Assembly: GCA_947579605.1 (NCBI GenBank)
Contig: OX388316.1
Span: 10,543,290 to 10,607,289, forward strand
Length of the DNA: 64,000 nucleotides
Direction: 5' to 3'
DNA from: Athripsodes cinereus
Taxonomy: Eukaryota > Arthropoda > Insecta > Trichoptera > Leptoceridae
Below are positions 46,778 through 59,569 of this stretch, piece after piece; the stretch's first letter is position 1, and every line of letters begins with the position of its first letter. A program made the translations under genes and the position numbers. Below the pieces are notes generated by a model. The model was not told the origin of the DNA and made no database searches. It was given only the letters and a program-made list of their open reading frames with translations.

Positions 46778-46843
46778 CTTCTTCTTCTCCTTGGGCAATT
46801 ATTAGTCCCACATGGTGGTGGGGTCTGCCTTTCTTGTCTTGTT
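46778..46843 (-). mobile_element. Minute LINE insertion (66 bp) with 17-bp TSD
   Basis: The direct repeat TCAATTATAAAACTAAT (46761-46777) recurs as TCAATTACAAAACTAAT at 46844-46860, one mismatch in 17. Between them, on the minus strand, is GGCAGACCCCACCACCATGT then GGGACTAATAATTGCC and a GAAGAAGAAGA tail. This matches the 3' end form of lepidopteran LINEs that end in a (GAA)n tail. It is an extremely 5'-truncated insertion. The plus-strand frame 46742-46933 is not a gene. Confidence 0.7.
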
Positions 46844-47092
46844 TCAATTACAAAACTAATAAAAGTATTAATTTTATTACTCATTTGTGTTACCTCATAT
46901 CACCTATGGAATATTAGTATGGTCGCAATGTAGTATTCAGTTGGAGAATTAAGTTCAAAGGGTAATAAATAAAGCTTTAGAAATAGTTTATATTTAAACA
47001 GGTACAAAAAAGCTACAGACCTATTCAGTTTTATCAATGAATATAATCTTGATGAATTGATATTAACAGAAAAAGCCAAGATGATTTATTAT

Positions 47093-47398
47093 ACTATACT
47101 ATACTATACCCTCACGCCATGTCCCAAGTGGGGTAGGCAGAGAGAACGGAACGCCAAACAGATCTATCTTTACACACTTCCTTCGCTTCCTCCACATTCA
47201 TACAGTTCCTCATACACGCACGTCGGTTCCTCTTACTCAACACGCGGCCGTCCTTGAGAATTTGATCCACGTGATCAAGCCACGTGGTTCTCGGACGCCC
47301 GCGTTTCCTCACACCCTTTCTTTCAGATAAGTATATCCTCTTTGTCATTCTTACCTCGTTCATTCGTTCAACATGCCCAAACCACCGTAGTTTACAAA
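47093..47398 (-). mobile_element. RTE-like LINE 3' end (copy D), near-identical to copy A
   Basis: The minus strand encodes an uninterrupted C-terminus: LRWFGHVERMNE, TKRIYLSERKGVRKRGRPR, TTWLDHVDQILKDGRVLSKR and RSVLSAYPTWDMA, differing from copy A at about three residues over 80. The stop is followed by the same GAGGGTATAGTATAG tail. The 5' end is truncated near 47398 and no clear target duplication was found. Confidence 0.85.
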
Positions 47399-47399
47399 T

Positions 47400-48215
47400 T
47401 TACAAATGAAGGGGTGTATAAAGCCTAACATTGACATACATAATTGCTGTCACTACAAGATCCATGAACACCGAACTAGACAGAGAGAACACATCAGAAT
47501 GGAACAACGAAGGACTAATAGGACAAGACCTGGCTGTTTATAGACAGCATCCCTTATAATAATAATAATGATAAATAATAAAAATCTTTAAGGCGCCAAA
47601 AATAAACATTATTAAAATATAAACATTGTAGAACTTAGACCAGACAAATAAATTTGTGCAATGGGCGAGTTTATCGCAGAAATGCGATATCCATAATATG
47701 TCCCCAAAATCTTTAAAATTAGCAAGAACACTTTTCGGTAAAAGTTGAAGAAATTTGGTTTAACCGGTGAAGTTGGAAGGTTGTGATGATTATAAAATGG
47801 TTCAAATCTTAGTTGGATGCTGTTTGTATGGCCTTGATACCAACAAGTGTGGTGAATTTATGTGTTAAATACATTATATATGAAGAACAGTTGATATGTA
47901 TACTTGTGTGTATATTAATGAAGTACGATTGGTAATGTAAATGTATATGCATGAAGTAGGTATATATTTTTTAATTGTATTGTATTCTTCATAAAGCTGA
48001 ATTATATTATAATCGAGCCAAATCATAACTTATGCGAGTATATGATTATTAATGAAGTCACATTGAATCGACTGTTATAACAATTCAAATAAATGGATAT
48101 AGGAACTTTCATACTGTATTAATTAATTAAAATATAATAGAAATAGGGGTAACATTATGATAAAAATGAAAAATAAAAGAAATACTCGTATAGCAGAAAA
48201 ATGTATAAATTATTT
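47400..48215. other. AT-rich region without recognisable gene
   Basis: The stretch 47460-47560 is less AT-rich and might be a scrap of an element, but I could not assign it. Confidence 0.4.
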
Positions 48216-48560
48216 CAAAAGATAGATTTGGATGGAACTTAAATAAATATTAGCACAATACAAACTGTGCCTTGTAGTCTACAAAGCTTTAAATAATTTG
48301 GCACTCATTTTATAAGATCTGTGTTCTCAAAAAATACCTGCAAGTAGAACTTTACGCTCAGCAAAGACATCCACCAATATGCTGGAAGAAATTAATAGAG
48401 CCAACAAGTCTATTGTGATGTCGCAGAACCCGTCATCTGGAGTTACTTCCCAAGGACCTTCGTAAAAACCGAGCAATAATCACGTCCAGGGTTAGGTTGA
48501 AGACATCGCAATTTCAACATAGTTTCCCACGCCCTTGAGACGGGTGCTTATTAAATGGCA
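48216..48560 (+). pseudogene. Decayed CR1/L2-type LINE reverse transcriptase tail
   Basis: Across frames the translation reads KLCLVVYKALNNLA, then SQKIPASRTLRSAK, then a weakened CDVAEPVIWSYFPR block and LKTSQFQHSF. The order Y-K-A-L-N-x-L-A-P, R-x-L-R-S, A-x-P-x-x-W-x-x-x-P is the thumb and C-terminal region of CR1/L2-like LINEs. Multiple stops and shifts show that it is old. It is unrelated to the RTE-like copies elsewhere in the window. Confidence 0.5.
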
Positions 48561-48564
48561 CCGA

Positions 48565-51500
48565 ATAAATGATCCAACATATATAAATATAGCAAATATT
48601 TATTGAAAGGAATATAGTATGGCAGTGTATATATCAAGAGAAAATAATTTCGAAGAAAAGTTTTTCTTGACGAGATTATTTCCTCTCAAAAAGAACGAGA
48701 GACTTCTAAATGTTCAAGATAGCGAATAAAGAGGGTAAACCTAGGAATAGTTCCAGATGTCAACAAAAATAAACCATATAAGGTTTTTCATAAGATGTAA
48801 AAGACCGGAAGGAAAGCTTTCAGATACGGAAATCGTAGCAAGTACGTATCAATAACTTTCAAGGAGCAGATATGTAGTTCACTATAAAGTGCATGAAATG
48901 CAAACATAAAATGAACATCGTAGGATGAATACGGAGAATTTTCATTTCATTATAATGGGATATTTTTTATCTTTAAGGACACGGAGCATTCTTGAATGCT
49001 TCAAATTTAGCAATAAACGACTGAGGAAACAGATATAAAAACTATACAAAGAAAGACTTAACATAAAATGGGTACTTGTTATAATACAAGTGTGTATTTA
49101 AGATCCCTTGAACATGTTAGCCACATGAATGAATAAAAGGAGATAAGAAAAAAACTTAGCTCAACAAAGACAATGTAAGTCAATGGAGCGATTCAGATAT
49201 ATTTTTTTCACAGAAATCTCTGGTGACAAATCTGATCCTGGGAACCAATTTAATTTCATGGGTAATGTGAGATTCACAAGAGGATAATTGCTACCGTAAA
49301 TTTTACAACCCTGAATATTATTACAGTAAAAAGCGTCATAATTAATTAAAATATATGTTCTATTAAAATTCTACAGATCCTTATTTCATACATCAAAGAA
49401 AGGCAAATAATACATCCAATTCTGTAAAATAAATATTGAAGTTCATAAATATTAAATTAAATACACGTTTGTATTCGAATCATATGTATTAATAATGTTA
49501 GATTCTTATTACTAATATTATTACCTTCAGACTAATACTTTTTGTTAAAAAAAATTTGTTCACTTTAATTTTTGATTTCAAACGAAAAATTTGGTTTTGT
49601 ATGTATGTCTGTATTTGAAGTTTTTCATTTGTTAAAATTTTTTATAAAGTCTATTCATGTACTATAAAATGAAAATGCTGTATAATGTTCAAAATAAATA
49701 AATAAAATACCCATTGTGCGGCTTAATACAAAAAAATCGTAATATCCAATTACTAAAAATCTATAAAATTATACAAAATTCACATCTTACGTAGATTTTT
49801 TTCCTTCAGCTAAAATATGCACGGGTTTATTATAATACTTATTATAAAAATCAGATACTTTTAAATAAAAAAAAATTATAAAAATGCAATTATAACTTAA
49901 TCAAATAAAGGTGTAGACATTGAAATATTAAACCAAAGGCTTTCGTGATTTTAAAAACAGTCGGTTCTATGGTGTCAATTCGTTTGGAGATACATAACAT
50001 TATAATATGTAGGTATATTATGTGGGTACCTATCAAGCGAACATGACATATATTTACATATATACCTATTCGGAAGGTGTTCTGGCTAGAAAGTGATGTT
50101 CCTACTATACACACAATAACATAATATTGAAGGCGTGAAACATCCGCAGTGATCAATATCGTTATAATGCAGGAGCAAACAAACCCCTGCTATAGCTGTG
50201 TATATAGAAGATGTATACACATATAATTTTATAACAATATCATGCTACCGACATGTGTGTGATGCTACCCTATTATTATGTATTGTAACGTAAATAAAGC
50301 CAATCACACTGGTAATAAAAAAAAATGATAATATGTATACAAGTGGATAAACAAAAAAAATTACCTTCATTCTACTATATACGTGCGCCTGGTATTTACC
50401 TATTAATACTTCAATCGGCCTGGACAATTTTTTTATCGATTAATTGATAATATAAGTAATATTGAAATGTTTTGATATTATTCAGAGGTTTATTCATATT
50501 ATTCTCTCCTGATATATTGTCGTTTTTTTGTTGTTATCAATGCAATGTGGGAGTTGTCCTGTTTTCAGTAATAGGAAAAAAATAGTGCGGACAAATACAT
50601 CAAATATAAATGAAATAAATAAGAGTTTATGCATTGAACTGTATTTTTTTATGTTTTTAATAATTAAACTTAAAAAAACATGATTATTTAGTCAATCTTC
50701 CGCAGACGACACAAAAAGTAATAAAATTTTAAAAGTAATTATAAAGTATTGTAATGAATGTTATTTCAGATTTTATTATTCATTTTAATATTATGTAGGT
50801 ATGTCATTTGATTTCGCAAACTACAGACAACCACAACGAAGTTTTGACATAAAACCAATATTGATTGAACGTTTATTAACAATGAAAAAGTTGTGTTTGG
50901 TAAAATATGTTTACACAAAAAATACATTAATTCAAAATATCACATCACAAAAATGCGATACACATCTTAAAATAATTAGTCTGTCGAAAATATCGACTTC
51001 AGTTATATATTATTTCATGAGCTATCAAATAAGAGCTTTTGTCTTAAAACTCACTCCCTAAAACTTTTCAGATATTTGCTTGTAACACAAAATTTGATGA
51101 ACCGCCACAGTTTCAATGTTAAAAGATATATTTTAAATAACCATGGTTTCGAAAATCACCCCGAACTATTTTATTATTGATACTTATTTTGGTGTAAATT
51201 ATGAAATATAACAAGAAAATCAGCCATAAGAGGAAAATAAAATTAAATAGTACACGCGTGTACTAATTCACCATTTTCATTCTGTTTCTTTCATAAACTT
51301 CTAAGTTAAGTTTTTCGTTTTCTTTATAATTTCAATCCATTTAAGTAAGTAATAATATTTTGCTTTCACTTTGTTTTAAATTATAATACAATTGAGAGTA
51401 TATTCTGTAAAATGAAATTTCTATAGAATTAAATATTGAGAGTAAATTGTTATTCAATAAGAGAAAACGTTGTTATGGTATACTTTTCAATCAACAGTAA

Positions 51501-53555
51501 TAGAAACTACTGTTCGAGAGAAACATGATGGCAAATTATTTATTTCTTTACCTACCATATATTCAAAAAATTATTCAGTTTTCATCTATCAATCATTCGA
51601 AGTGTATTCTTATTTTAACTTCAAATCTGTGCGAAGATATTCGAAAGTCAATTATGCATAACTTCTAGGTAAAGAAAAAAAAAACAGAAAAATATCCAGC
51701 ACTTTCGCCGTACATAATAAATTTTATTTTGTTTACGTTACCTCGCTGTGCTGCTGGTGCGCTGTTGTCGTAATAATGTTGATTGCGTCTGGAAATTTTA
51801 TTTATGCTCGACGAGTATTGGCATACTTCAAACAGCCGGGCTTTAATAGACAACGTGCATAGGTAGATAAATGATAAGCTGTCTACTATCCTTTAATATA
51901 GCGAGAGAAATAAAAGACGTGACGATGTTCTACCATCCTGAAAAACTGTCGCTAGCATGCAATCATAATAATAATTTACAATGCAAATTATTCTTTGATA
52001 CCGACTTCATCCACTGTTCTAGGTACACTATAAAGTTAAGATATTCTGAAAATGTGCAGTTGTTAAAATGATGTAAGGGGCCATAATAATATGTCGCATG
52101 ACTAGATCTCGTTATGAATCATAGAAAAAAATCAACATGAAAAAAATATGTCCCGAGATTGCAAGATGGATTCAAACATTAATGAAAAAGATCTTAAAAG
52201 CTTTGTAAATTGAAAAAAATAGCGTCTGCGAGGCGACCGACGGGCACATTATTTAAAAAAAAAATATAATATTTCGTTGAAAGATTAAATCATAATTATT
52301 AATTTAAACTTTACAAGATTCACTTGAAATGTAAATTGAAATTAATTTTGTAAGTGTCGTGATTTCAAGGAACGACGTGAGAATAAAAATGTTTTTATAA
52401 TTAAAAATATTTCTCAGGAAAAAAGCATATGTTGCGAAAACCACGTTTAAAATTAATTTTATCTGCCAGCTTGTAAAAGATCTATGGTCTTTGAGCACAG
52501 AATATAAACAAGATGTATTTTTTTGTTTAAATAATGGAAAAAAATTATCCCCTATTTCCGAGTATTTGCCTTGGTTGATTTTGCGGCTGAATGAATAATA
52601 GATCATTATCAAAATTATTGTCCTTTGAACAATAATAATTTTCATTCATAAAGCTTTCAAAAGGGCGCTTTATTAAATATACCCTACTTTCATACTAAAA
52701 CAGAAAACTTAAGTTAACGTGAGTAAATACTTGGTTTGTAGTCTCGGATAGAGAAAAAAATATGCTCTAGGTTTAAAATAGGACAAAAAGGAAATAAATT
52801 GCCGATATTTTAATAGAAATGACAAATAAATAAAACGATTACATTCATTTGTATTTTATTTTTACAATATTTACAGGACAAAACAATTGATTATAGAATT
52901 AATTTACGAAATAAACATTTAATATGCGGACCAATAAAGATACTAAGTTGGCAAGAGATGCGTAAAATCTAAAAAAAATCAAAGTTAAATAAAAAAAATC
53001 TTCAAAACAATATTAAATTTAAAATGAGTGTTTTTGAAGATATTAAAAAAATCTTTTATGTTTAATATGTTCTTGAAACCGGTAAACTTTATACAAGTAG
53101 GTATCTACATGAATTAAGCATTTAAATATTTTAGTTCATTCTTAATAATTATGCTTGTACGACTGTACGTCTATAAATAAATGAGCATACACAGCTACTG
53201 TTATCAAATAAGAAACATGAAAACTATTGATAAAATGGACGATACTCTTCACGATTTTGCCGGTTGAGTTATGTAGAATAATTATTGGGAGAATAAACAT
53301 CACTTTCACAACGGTAAAGAGGTGAGTTAAATCAGCAAGCATTAAATCAAATAGTTTCATGTGGTTGCATTTAACTATTCTTGCAGAGTCATACGATGTG
53401 CAGAATGCGGCGGTAGTGAGTATGTATTATAAATGTTTGTTAGTACAAGTAATGAGTACTTGATGATTTGTGAAGCGACGGTAATGTTCGTGTAAATGAC
53501 AGTTGCCAACTACGTGATAAAAAATAATTGCCACTGGAGATTTCAAGTGGAAGCA
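48565..53555. other. AT-rich region without recognisable gene
   Basis: No gene, RNA gene or transposon relic is recognised. The longest frames (52304-52645 minus, 113 codons; 50801-51061 plus, 86 codons) lack domains and have AT-driven composition. Confidence 0.45.
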
Positions 53556-53650
53556 GACGTTAAATTACACGACCTAGTACCACGGTGCGGTGATGGAAAT
53601 GCAATCGTCCAGAGCGGCGACGGAGGGCATGACTCGCTACACATATTAAA
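53556..53650 (+). other. GC-rich island, unassigned
   Basis: A GC-rich patch within AT-rich DNA. A short frame inside (ATG at 53594) reads MEMQSSRAATEGMTRYTY and then stops. It may be a regulatory island, a small exon or a scrap of an element. It is too short to decide. Confidence 0.2.
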
Positions 53651-53766
53651 TTCCTGTTAAAATATTTTTTAAGGAAATATTAATGCATAAATATTAAGGA
53701 CAATTCACACGTTTCCTGTTTACGTATCGGCTATGGACACATTTATCAGACGACTTGTAATAGGAA

Positions 53767-53997
53767 TTGGTTTCGACATTTGGAACGAATGGATAAAGGA
53801 AGAATAACAAAGAGAATATACTTATCTGAAAGAGAGGGTTTAAAGAAGCGCGGGCGTTGAGTAAGAAAAATTGAGTGTGTGCATGAGAACTTGTATGAAT
53901 GTAGAAAAAGCGAAAGCAGCGTGTAAGGATAGACCTTCTGGCATTCCATTCTCTCTACCTATCCCACTTAGGATACGGCGCGAGGGTAAAGTATAGC
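53767..53997 (+). mobile_element. RTE-like LINE 3' end (copy E) with internal deletion
   Basis: Flanked by AATAGGAA (53759-53766 and 53998-54005). It aligns with copy A from the region encoding WFGHVERM to the end: GAAGCGCGGGCG, TTGAGTAAGAAAAATTGAG, CTTGTATGAATGTAG, TTCTCTCTACCTATCCCACT and a GGGTAAAGTATAG tail. About 60 bp present in copy A are missing between GCGGGCG and TTGAGTAAG, so the frame is broken. The minus-strand frame here is a shadow. Confidence 0.85.
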
Positions 53998-54009
53998 AAT
54001 AGGAAAACT

Positions 54010-55228
54010 AATACCCTCTGCAAAATAAATACTCCCATTATGCGTGTTTCTGGAACTAAAATTTTATGTAATCAATGAGTAAACAAAGTACGAGAATGTT
54101 ACTAATAATGCGAAATCATCCTTAAAAATGTGAGTAACTGGTCCCATATTATCCAATATTTTATTTGTTCATAGCGTTAATTATTAGTTTAAAACGAAGT
54201 TAACCCAAAGAGAATAAAAATTCAAACATACAATCATGGAATAAGCATCTCTAGAAGCACAACATTTTTAAATGATATTGTTTTAAATCAGCGTGCCGAT
54301 ATAAAAAAAACTAACGATTTGTTAAAAGATTTCACAATTTATTTGAGAATTTACATAAAAGCTGGAGATCATAATAAAAATACAAAATACATAAGCGCCG
54401 AAAAATGTATAGAAAGAGAATTCAATTAAAGAGTTTCAGTAGGGAAAGAAGAAAATTAAATCTGGACTTAAAAAGTAAAGCAAAAATACGAAAAATGTTA
54501 ATTTGTTGCCATTTCATTTTCGCTCAAAGAATAACGAGATGCCTTTATACTATCACATCTGTCTTAAAAAAAACAAAAACAAATAATAATAAGGCAGATC
54601 TTGATTAAACAGTATTTTATTAAGATAAAATAATAGAATATTTTCAGCAAAGCTTGTAACAAAGACCATTGAATACAAATGCCAGCGTTTGAAACCCACA
54701 TAGCTTTTATACTGTACAGATTATTGTTGTCTGTATTTTTATTTCAGCTCAATCAGAGTTTTAACACAAAAACAAAACATCATTCGGGCGTTTTTTGTTG
54801 TTGTATGTATAAACAGAAAATACCAACCTTTTGAATAAAATTATACTGTAATTTTTTTGAATAAATTATAAACGAAATAAATAGCTGGTAATATGTTTAA
54901 AAGGGAAATAATGTTTGGTTTGATGTTATTGTTTATGTAATATATTAATTGTTATTCGTACAAAATACAATATAACTTAAAGTTTGATAATTCATTATTT
55001 TTTATTTATAATCAAATGTATCATCTTAGATAAAACAAATATGGGCACTGCTTTTAAGGGAGATTGATTGACGTCCTGAAGTTATTTTTTTTATTTTTCC
55101 TTATTAGGTTATTTTAATTGTGTGAGTCGTACTTTTATTTTTTTTAGTAGGTGTCGAAACTGAAATCATATTTTTGTTCAAATATTTCGAGTTTATCATA
55201 ATAAATAATATTTTATTTATTATTTTAT
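54010..55228. other. AT-rich region without recognisable gene
   Basis: Nothing is recognised. The plus frame 54405-54608 is Lys/Arg-rich and featureless. Confidence 0.5.
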
Positions 55229-55230
55229 TA

Positions 55231-55420
55231 TACCATCACGGCACATCCCACAAGTGGGGTAGCCAGCAGATCAGCTGCATGTAAGAAACATGAAAACTGT
55301 CCTCTCCGTGCCAATATAAAATCAAGACATTCAGGATGGGTGGCAAACCTCATCGCTGAATTTAAGATGTAAAATGTCTCAATTTTTTCGAACACCTGCC
55401 TTTTACAGGACTACATAAAT
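55231..55420 (-). repeat. LINE-tail-like short repeat, copy 4 (best copy)
   Basis: On the minus strand this reads, in order, GTCCTGTAAAAGGCAGGTGT, a TCAGCGATGAGGTTTGCCAC block, CATCCTGAATGTCTTGATTT, TTGGCACGGAGAGGACAG, GCAGCTGATCTGCTGGCTAC, CCCACTTGTGGGATGTGCCG and a TGATGGTATAATAAAAT tail. It is the longest and cleanest member and serves as the reference for copies 1, 2, 3 and 5. No open frame is preserved. Confidence 0.75.
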
Positions 55421-55424
55421 ATTC

Positions 55425-56964
55425 AAAATAGTGATAACTCTATAAATTGCATATTAAATGCGTGTTTGTAATTCTATGTAAAACATAAAATCAATATGCA
55501 GTTAAACAATATTATTTTCATATCCCTACATTAACATTGATGAAAAGAACCTGTGTTACTATTATTCAACAACTCCGTAAAATATTCTTTGTGAAATACG
55601 TTATTTAATTAATAATAATCCTAAGAAAAGATTCCAATTAATTAATCAATAGACGGATGCCAAAGAAACCAATAATGACTGAGTAAGATAGGATTGTGTG
55701 GTATGTCTTATTGCTACACAAAGAAAAGCAACAGAGAATTGTTAACATGGGAGTAGATATTTATCGAATCTAGAAGTTCCTAATTGTCTAAAATTATTAT
55801 TACGTTCTAATCAAGGTTACGTTGAATTAACATTATAATTGACGGTCTGAAGAGATATTAGATTATGTGTAAGTTTAAGGCAAGTATACATACCTACTTA
55901 CTCTGAAACAATTTACATACACATTTAAGTAAATTAAGTTAAAATGTCCCAACAGTATCTAAAATACTTGAAAATGTACTTAACAAGTAACGTAATAATA
56001 TTACATCGAATAATAATAATGGATTAGATTCGTTTATCTCTGGTAATACCATTAATTTTTATGAGAAATGAGCATAATAACGTTACGGTTAAAATGAGCC
56101 ACCAAAATGAAAATATCGATACCAAATAACTGGTTATATTTCGACAGAATGTGATTCTTTGTTTGATACGAAAAAAAATACGTTTGGATATTGGGATGCA
56201 TACGCATAATTATTATAATAACAAGTTTCTGATCTTTGGAAAGTCAGATAATATCCAACAATAGAATGAAAGAGCCATTTTTAATTTGACCAGGACAAAA
56301 GAAATTTATCTGATAATACGATATCCATTTAACTTTATCGTACATACGGTTAAATAAACTTCACAAACAATTCAAATATACAAAGAGAAATTTCTCACAT
56401 AGCTATTCTACAAAAGTAATAATTATAGCATGTTTATCTTAGTGCTTTGTGCTGCTGAGTAGAATGTACGGGAGATTATGAATTAATCCAAACACAAACA
56501 TCAGGTAATATCGCAAAACGATGTTTGAGATTTGTGGAAAATGAGAAATAAACATACGCTTATTCATTATACAATAATATTTATTTCACGAATACCCACC
56601 TTGAGGTACGTTTAAAATAATTATTAATTATAAATATATAAAAGGAAATATAGCTCATATTTTTCACATAATTAGGTGTATTATAATGTAAATACAAAAC
56701 AATATCTAGGTATTTACTTCAAAAACAGCGATGTTTCATTAAAATACCAAAATAAAATCCCGAGATAAAATGTAAGAATATAGGGAAAATAAGTTGAAAC
56801 AGAAGAGAAGTTTCAAGTTGTGAAAAATTTACCAACTTCTTACAACTATCAAGTCTAACGAGTATTATTATGAGAGGCTACTTTCATTAAATATTAATTT
56901 CTTAATAAAATAAAATACTTCATGGAAAATGAACTTTATGTTCAACAACTAAAATATATAAAAT
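55425..56964. other. AT-rich region without recognisable gene
   Basis: No feature is seen. Confidence 0.5.
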
Positions 56965-56973
56965 ATATTATAT

Positions 56974-57296
56974 ACTATTGGGAGACAAAATAAGAAATGA
57001 AACTATCCGACAAAAGACAAAAGTCGTTGTTGATAAAGTCTCCAAGCTGAAATGGCAATGGGCTGGTCATGTGGTAAGACGAGAGGATGGCAGATGGACT
57101 TCCAGAATTCTTGTATGGAGACCATGGGAGGACAAAAGAAGCGTAGGAAGACCCCAAAAAAGATGGGTTGATGATATTATCCAGATGATGGGAAAACAGT
57201 GGTATCGTGTTGCTCGAGATAGGAAAATGTGAAAAAGTTTTGAAGACGCCTGTATCCAGCAGTGGAGAGAAGAAGGCTAGCAAGAAGAAGAAGAAG
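56974..57296 (+). mobile_element. LINE C-terminal fragment, different family, with 9-bp TSD
   Basis: A 323-bp insertion flanked by ATATTATAT (56965-56973 and 57297-57305). The frame at 56978-57232 encodes GDKIRNETIRQKTKVVVDKV, LKWQWAGHVVRREDGRWTSR and SVGRPQKRWVDDIIQMMGKQ. A one-base shift near 57225 then leads to WKSFEDACIQQWREEG and a stop. K-W-x-W-A-G-H-V-x-R followed by G-R-P-x-x-R-W-x-D-D-I is a widespread insect LINE C-terminus, probably RTE clade but distinct from copies A-G. It ends in an AAGAAGAAG tail. The minus-strand frame is a shadow. Confidence 0.85.
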
Positions 57297-57309
57297 ATAT
57301 TATATGAGC

Positions 57310-59160
57310 TTTTCAATTTCTTCATACTTTTTATGAAATGTTTCAGTTTTTTCCTGAAAGCTAAGTTAGTAAGTGAAATATGTATATACGATAAACATTA
57401 GCGAATATAATTTCAAGATTTATATTTTTTTTTAAATTGTAGCTAGTTAAATAAGAAAACAATAATCATTATTAAAATATATCTAAAAAAAGTACGGAGG
57501 AAGAGTGGATACGTGTGTAAGAATGATAGAGCGGATGATGTTGGGAATAAGAAACGTAGTGCCTTTCTTATAATATAAATACAGTATTAGGATCCAGTAA
57601 TGTTATATACGCAATAATCTACTTAGAGAAAAAAAATCCTAGAATTTAATTTATACATAAATGTATAATTTTTAAAGCGAAAGACTTTCAAAATAAACGC
57701 GCACATCCGAGAAAAATGAAAAACTGTTTCTATGGATAAAAGGATTTTCATTTATATAAATTAAAATTTTCATAAAAAATAAAACATAATTTAAACAGAG
57801 AACTTAAATCAAAATTGAAAAAAGCATATAAATACCACATAAGCATATAAATATATTTAATTACTTAAAAAAGTGTTTAATATTTTCAGTAAGATAAATT
57901 TAAACGGGATGCCTTGGTATTAAAATTTGTATCATGTACGGAATACAATAATTAATTCATACAAGCTCATTACGACATAATCACGTCATGAAAAACAATA
58001 AAAAATAATTTATATATGACAGTTATTATTGTAGAAAAGTCATTGTCGAAATATAAAATTTGTTGCCAGAATAACAATAGTAATATAAAAATCCTCATGA
58101 AAATAATAAGAATGTTGATGGAAAGAGGATGACATGAGCTGAAAATCAAATTAAAAAATAACAAGATAGTTTACGAACCAATGCGAAAGGGAATACAATA
58201 ACATATCGTTTGTATCCCAACCCTTGTCTTGTAAGCATTGATAATAGAAACACAAATACTTCTGTAGGAAATCAACGGGATATTTTATTACTTTGTGATA
58301 TTCTAGACAGTTCTCCTATTGTCATTCAAACTTACTGCAAAATTGCTTTTAACTGTAAAAAAGTCTCATTCCGCATGGATTTGTGGATATGTAAGTGCGT
58401 ACACGATAAATTTGACAGGAATCCGCGTAATTAATATAAATGTATAATTTAATATGATATTTACGTCACAGGAACGGAATATAAAGTACCAATTTTTTTA
58501 TTAGCTGTATTTTTTCGAAATTATCGATATTGAAAACTATACTTCATATTAAATTGTAAAATTTCATAACTTTTTCTCTAGAATAGTGTCTACTCGAGCT
58601 GGGAAACGAAAAAAAAATGAAGCAATTAAATGTTTTTTTATTTCTAACTATATTCTAAAACTAATTTTTACCGCTACGGAAACGCGTCCTTTTATATTTG
58701 GACTAACTTTTTAGTTGACGGGAATGTATTTTTGTCAGTTCCATCACGACTTTCTCTATTATTATTTCATATTACGAAAATATATTTATTAGTTAAAACA
58801 CACGCGAGGAGCAAGCACGAATAGTTTATTTGTAATAATTTCATAATGTTCATCACCGCGCAAAATATGTTCAAGTAATCTACATATCAGAGTAGCTACA
58901 TGTCCATACAAAAACTGGATAGTTACGTGGAACAACGTTTGGTCGCGTCGTCACGAAATCTCTGTAGAAAATATAATTTTCTTAATTAACTACTTCATAC
59001 CTATACACAGAGAAAATTAATCTAGCACCATATGATTCACATGCTTACAACATGACCTCAAGGGCGATATATTGTGAATCTTTTATTCGAAACTTCTAAC
59101 AAACACATCAATTTATTGCCTATATTCTAAACGTCTGATAAAAAAAGCTGTTGAAAATAG
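57310..59160. other. AT-rich region without recognisable gene
   Basis: No gene is seen. The frame 58210-58434 (plus, 74 codons) has balanced composition but no domain and no support. Confidence 0.45.
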
Positions 59161-59162
59161 AT

Positions 59163-59567
59163 GATATATCGTCCCTCTTCTGACTAACAGTCGTATTTGC
59201 TAAAATGTAAATTGTTCAGGAGAGCGTTTTTAGTGTTACGCCGTGCATATTTTCGTCTCTCCTAGTTATATGATACAGTGTAAATATGTAACATTATTTT
59301 ATTCGTACCTACCTATTCTTATATATCTTAGAATCATTTTTGTGATGAAATTTTGAGAAATAAGTAGATATATCACATTTTATTTAATGTAATTCGTAAA
59401 TACGACAAAAATCAGAAAGCTATTCCAGGATAAAGGTAACAGTTACAGGTGTGATCTTCAGTGAGAACATGCAGGGCACATATATAAATACACATTGTTG
59501 ATCATAACTCGATTTCGACAAAAATATCAGATACGACAGACAGTTAGTCAGAAGAGGGACGATATAT
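59163..59567. mobile_element. MITE with 30-bp inverted terminal repeats
   Basis: The left end ATATATCGTCCCTCTTCTGA continues CTAACAGTCGTAT (59164-59196). The right end (59531-59567) is its reverse complement with a four-base insertion (ATACGACAGACAGTTAGTCA, then GAAGAGGGACGATATAT). The 400-bp interval is AT-rich and non-coding. No certain target duplication could be separated from the AT-rich ends. The frame at 59495-59701 crosses the right end and is not a gene. Confidence 0.75.
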
Positions 59568-59569
59568 TC

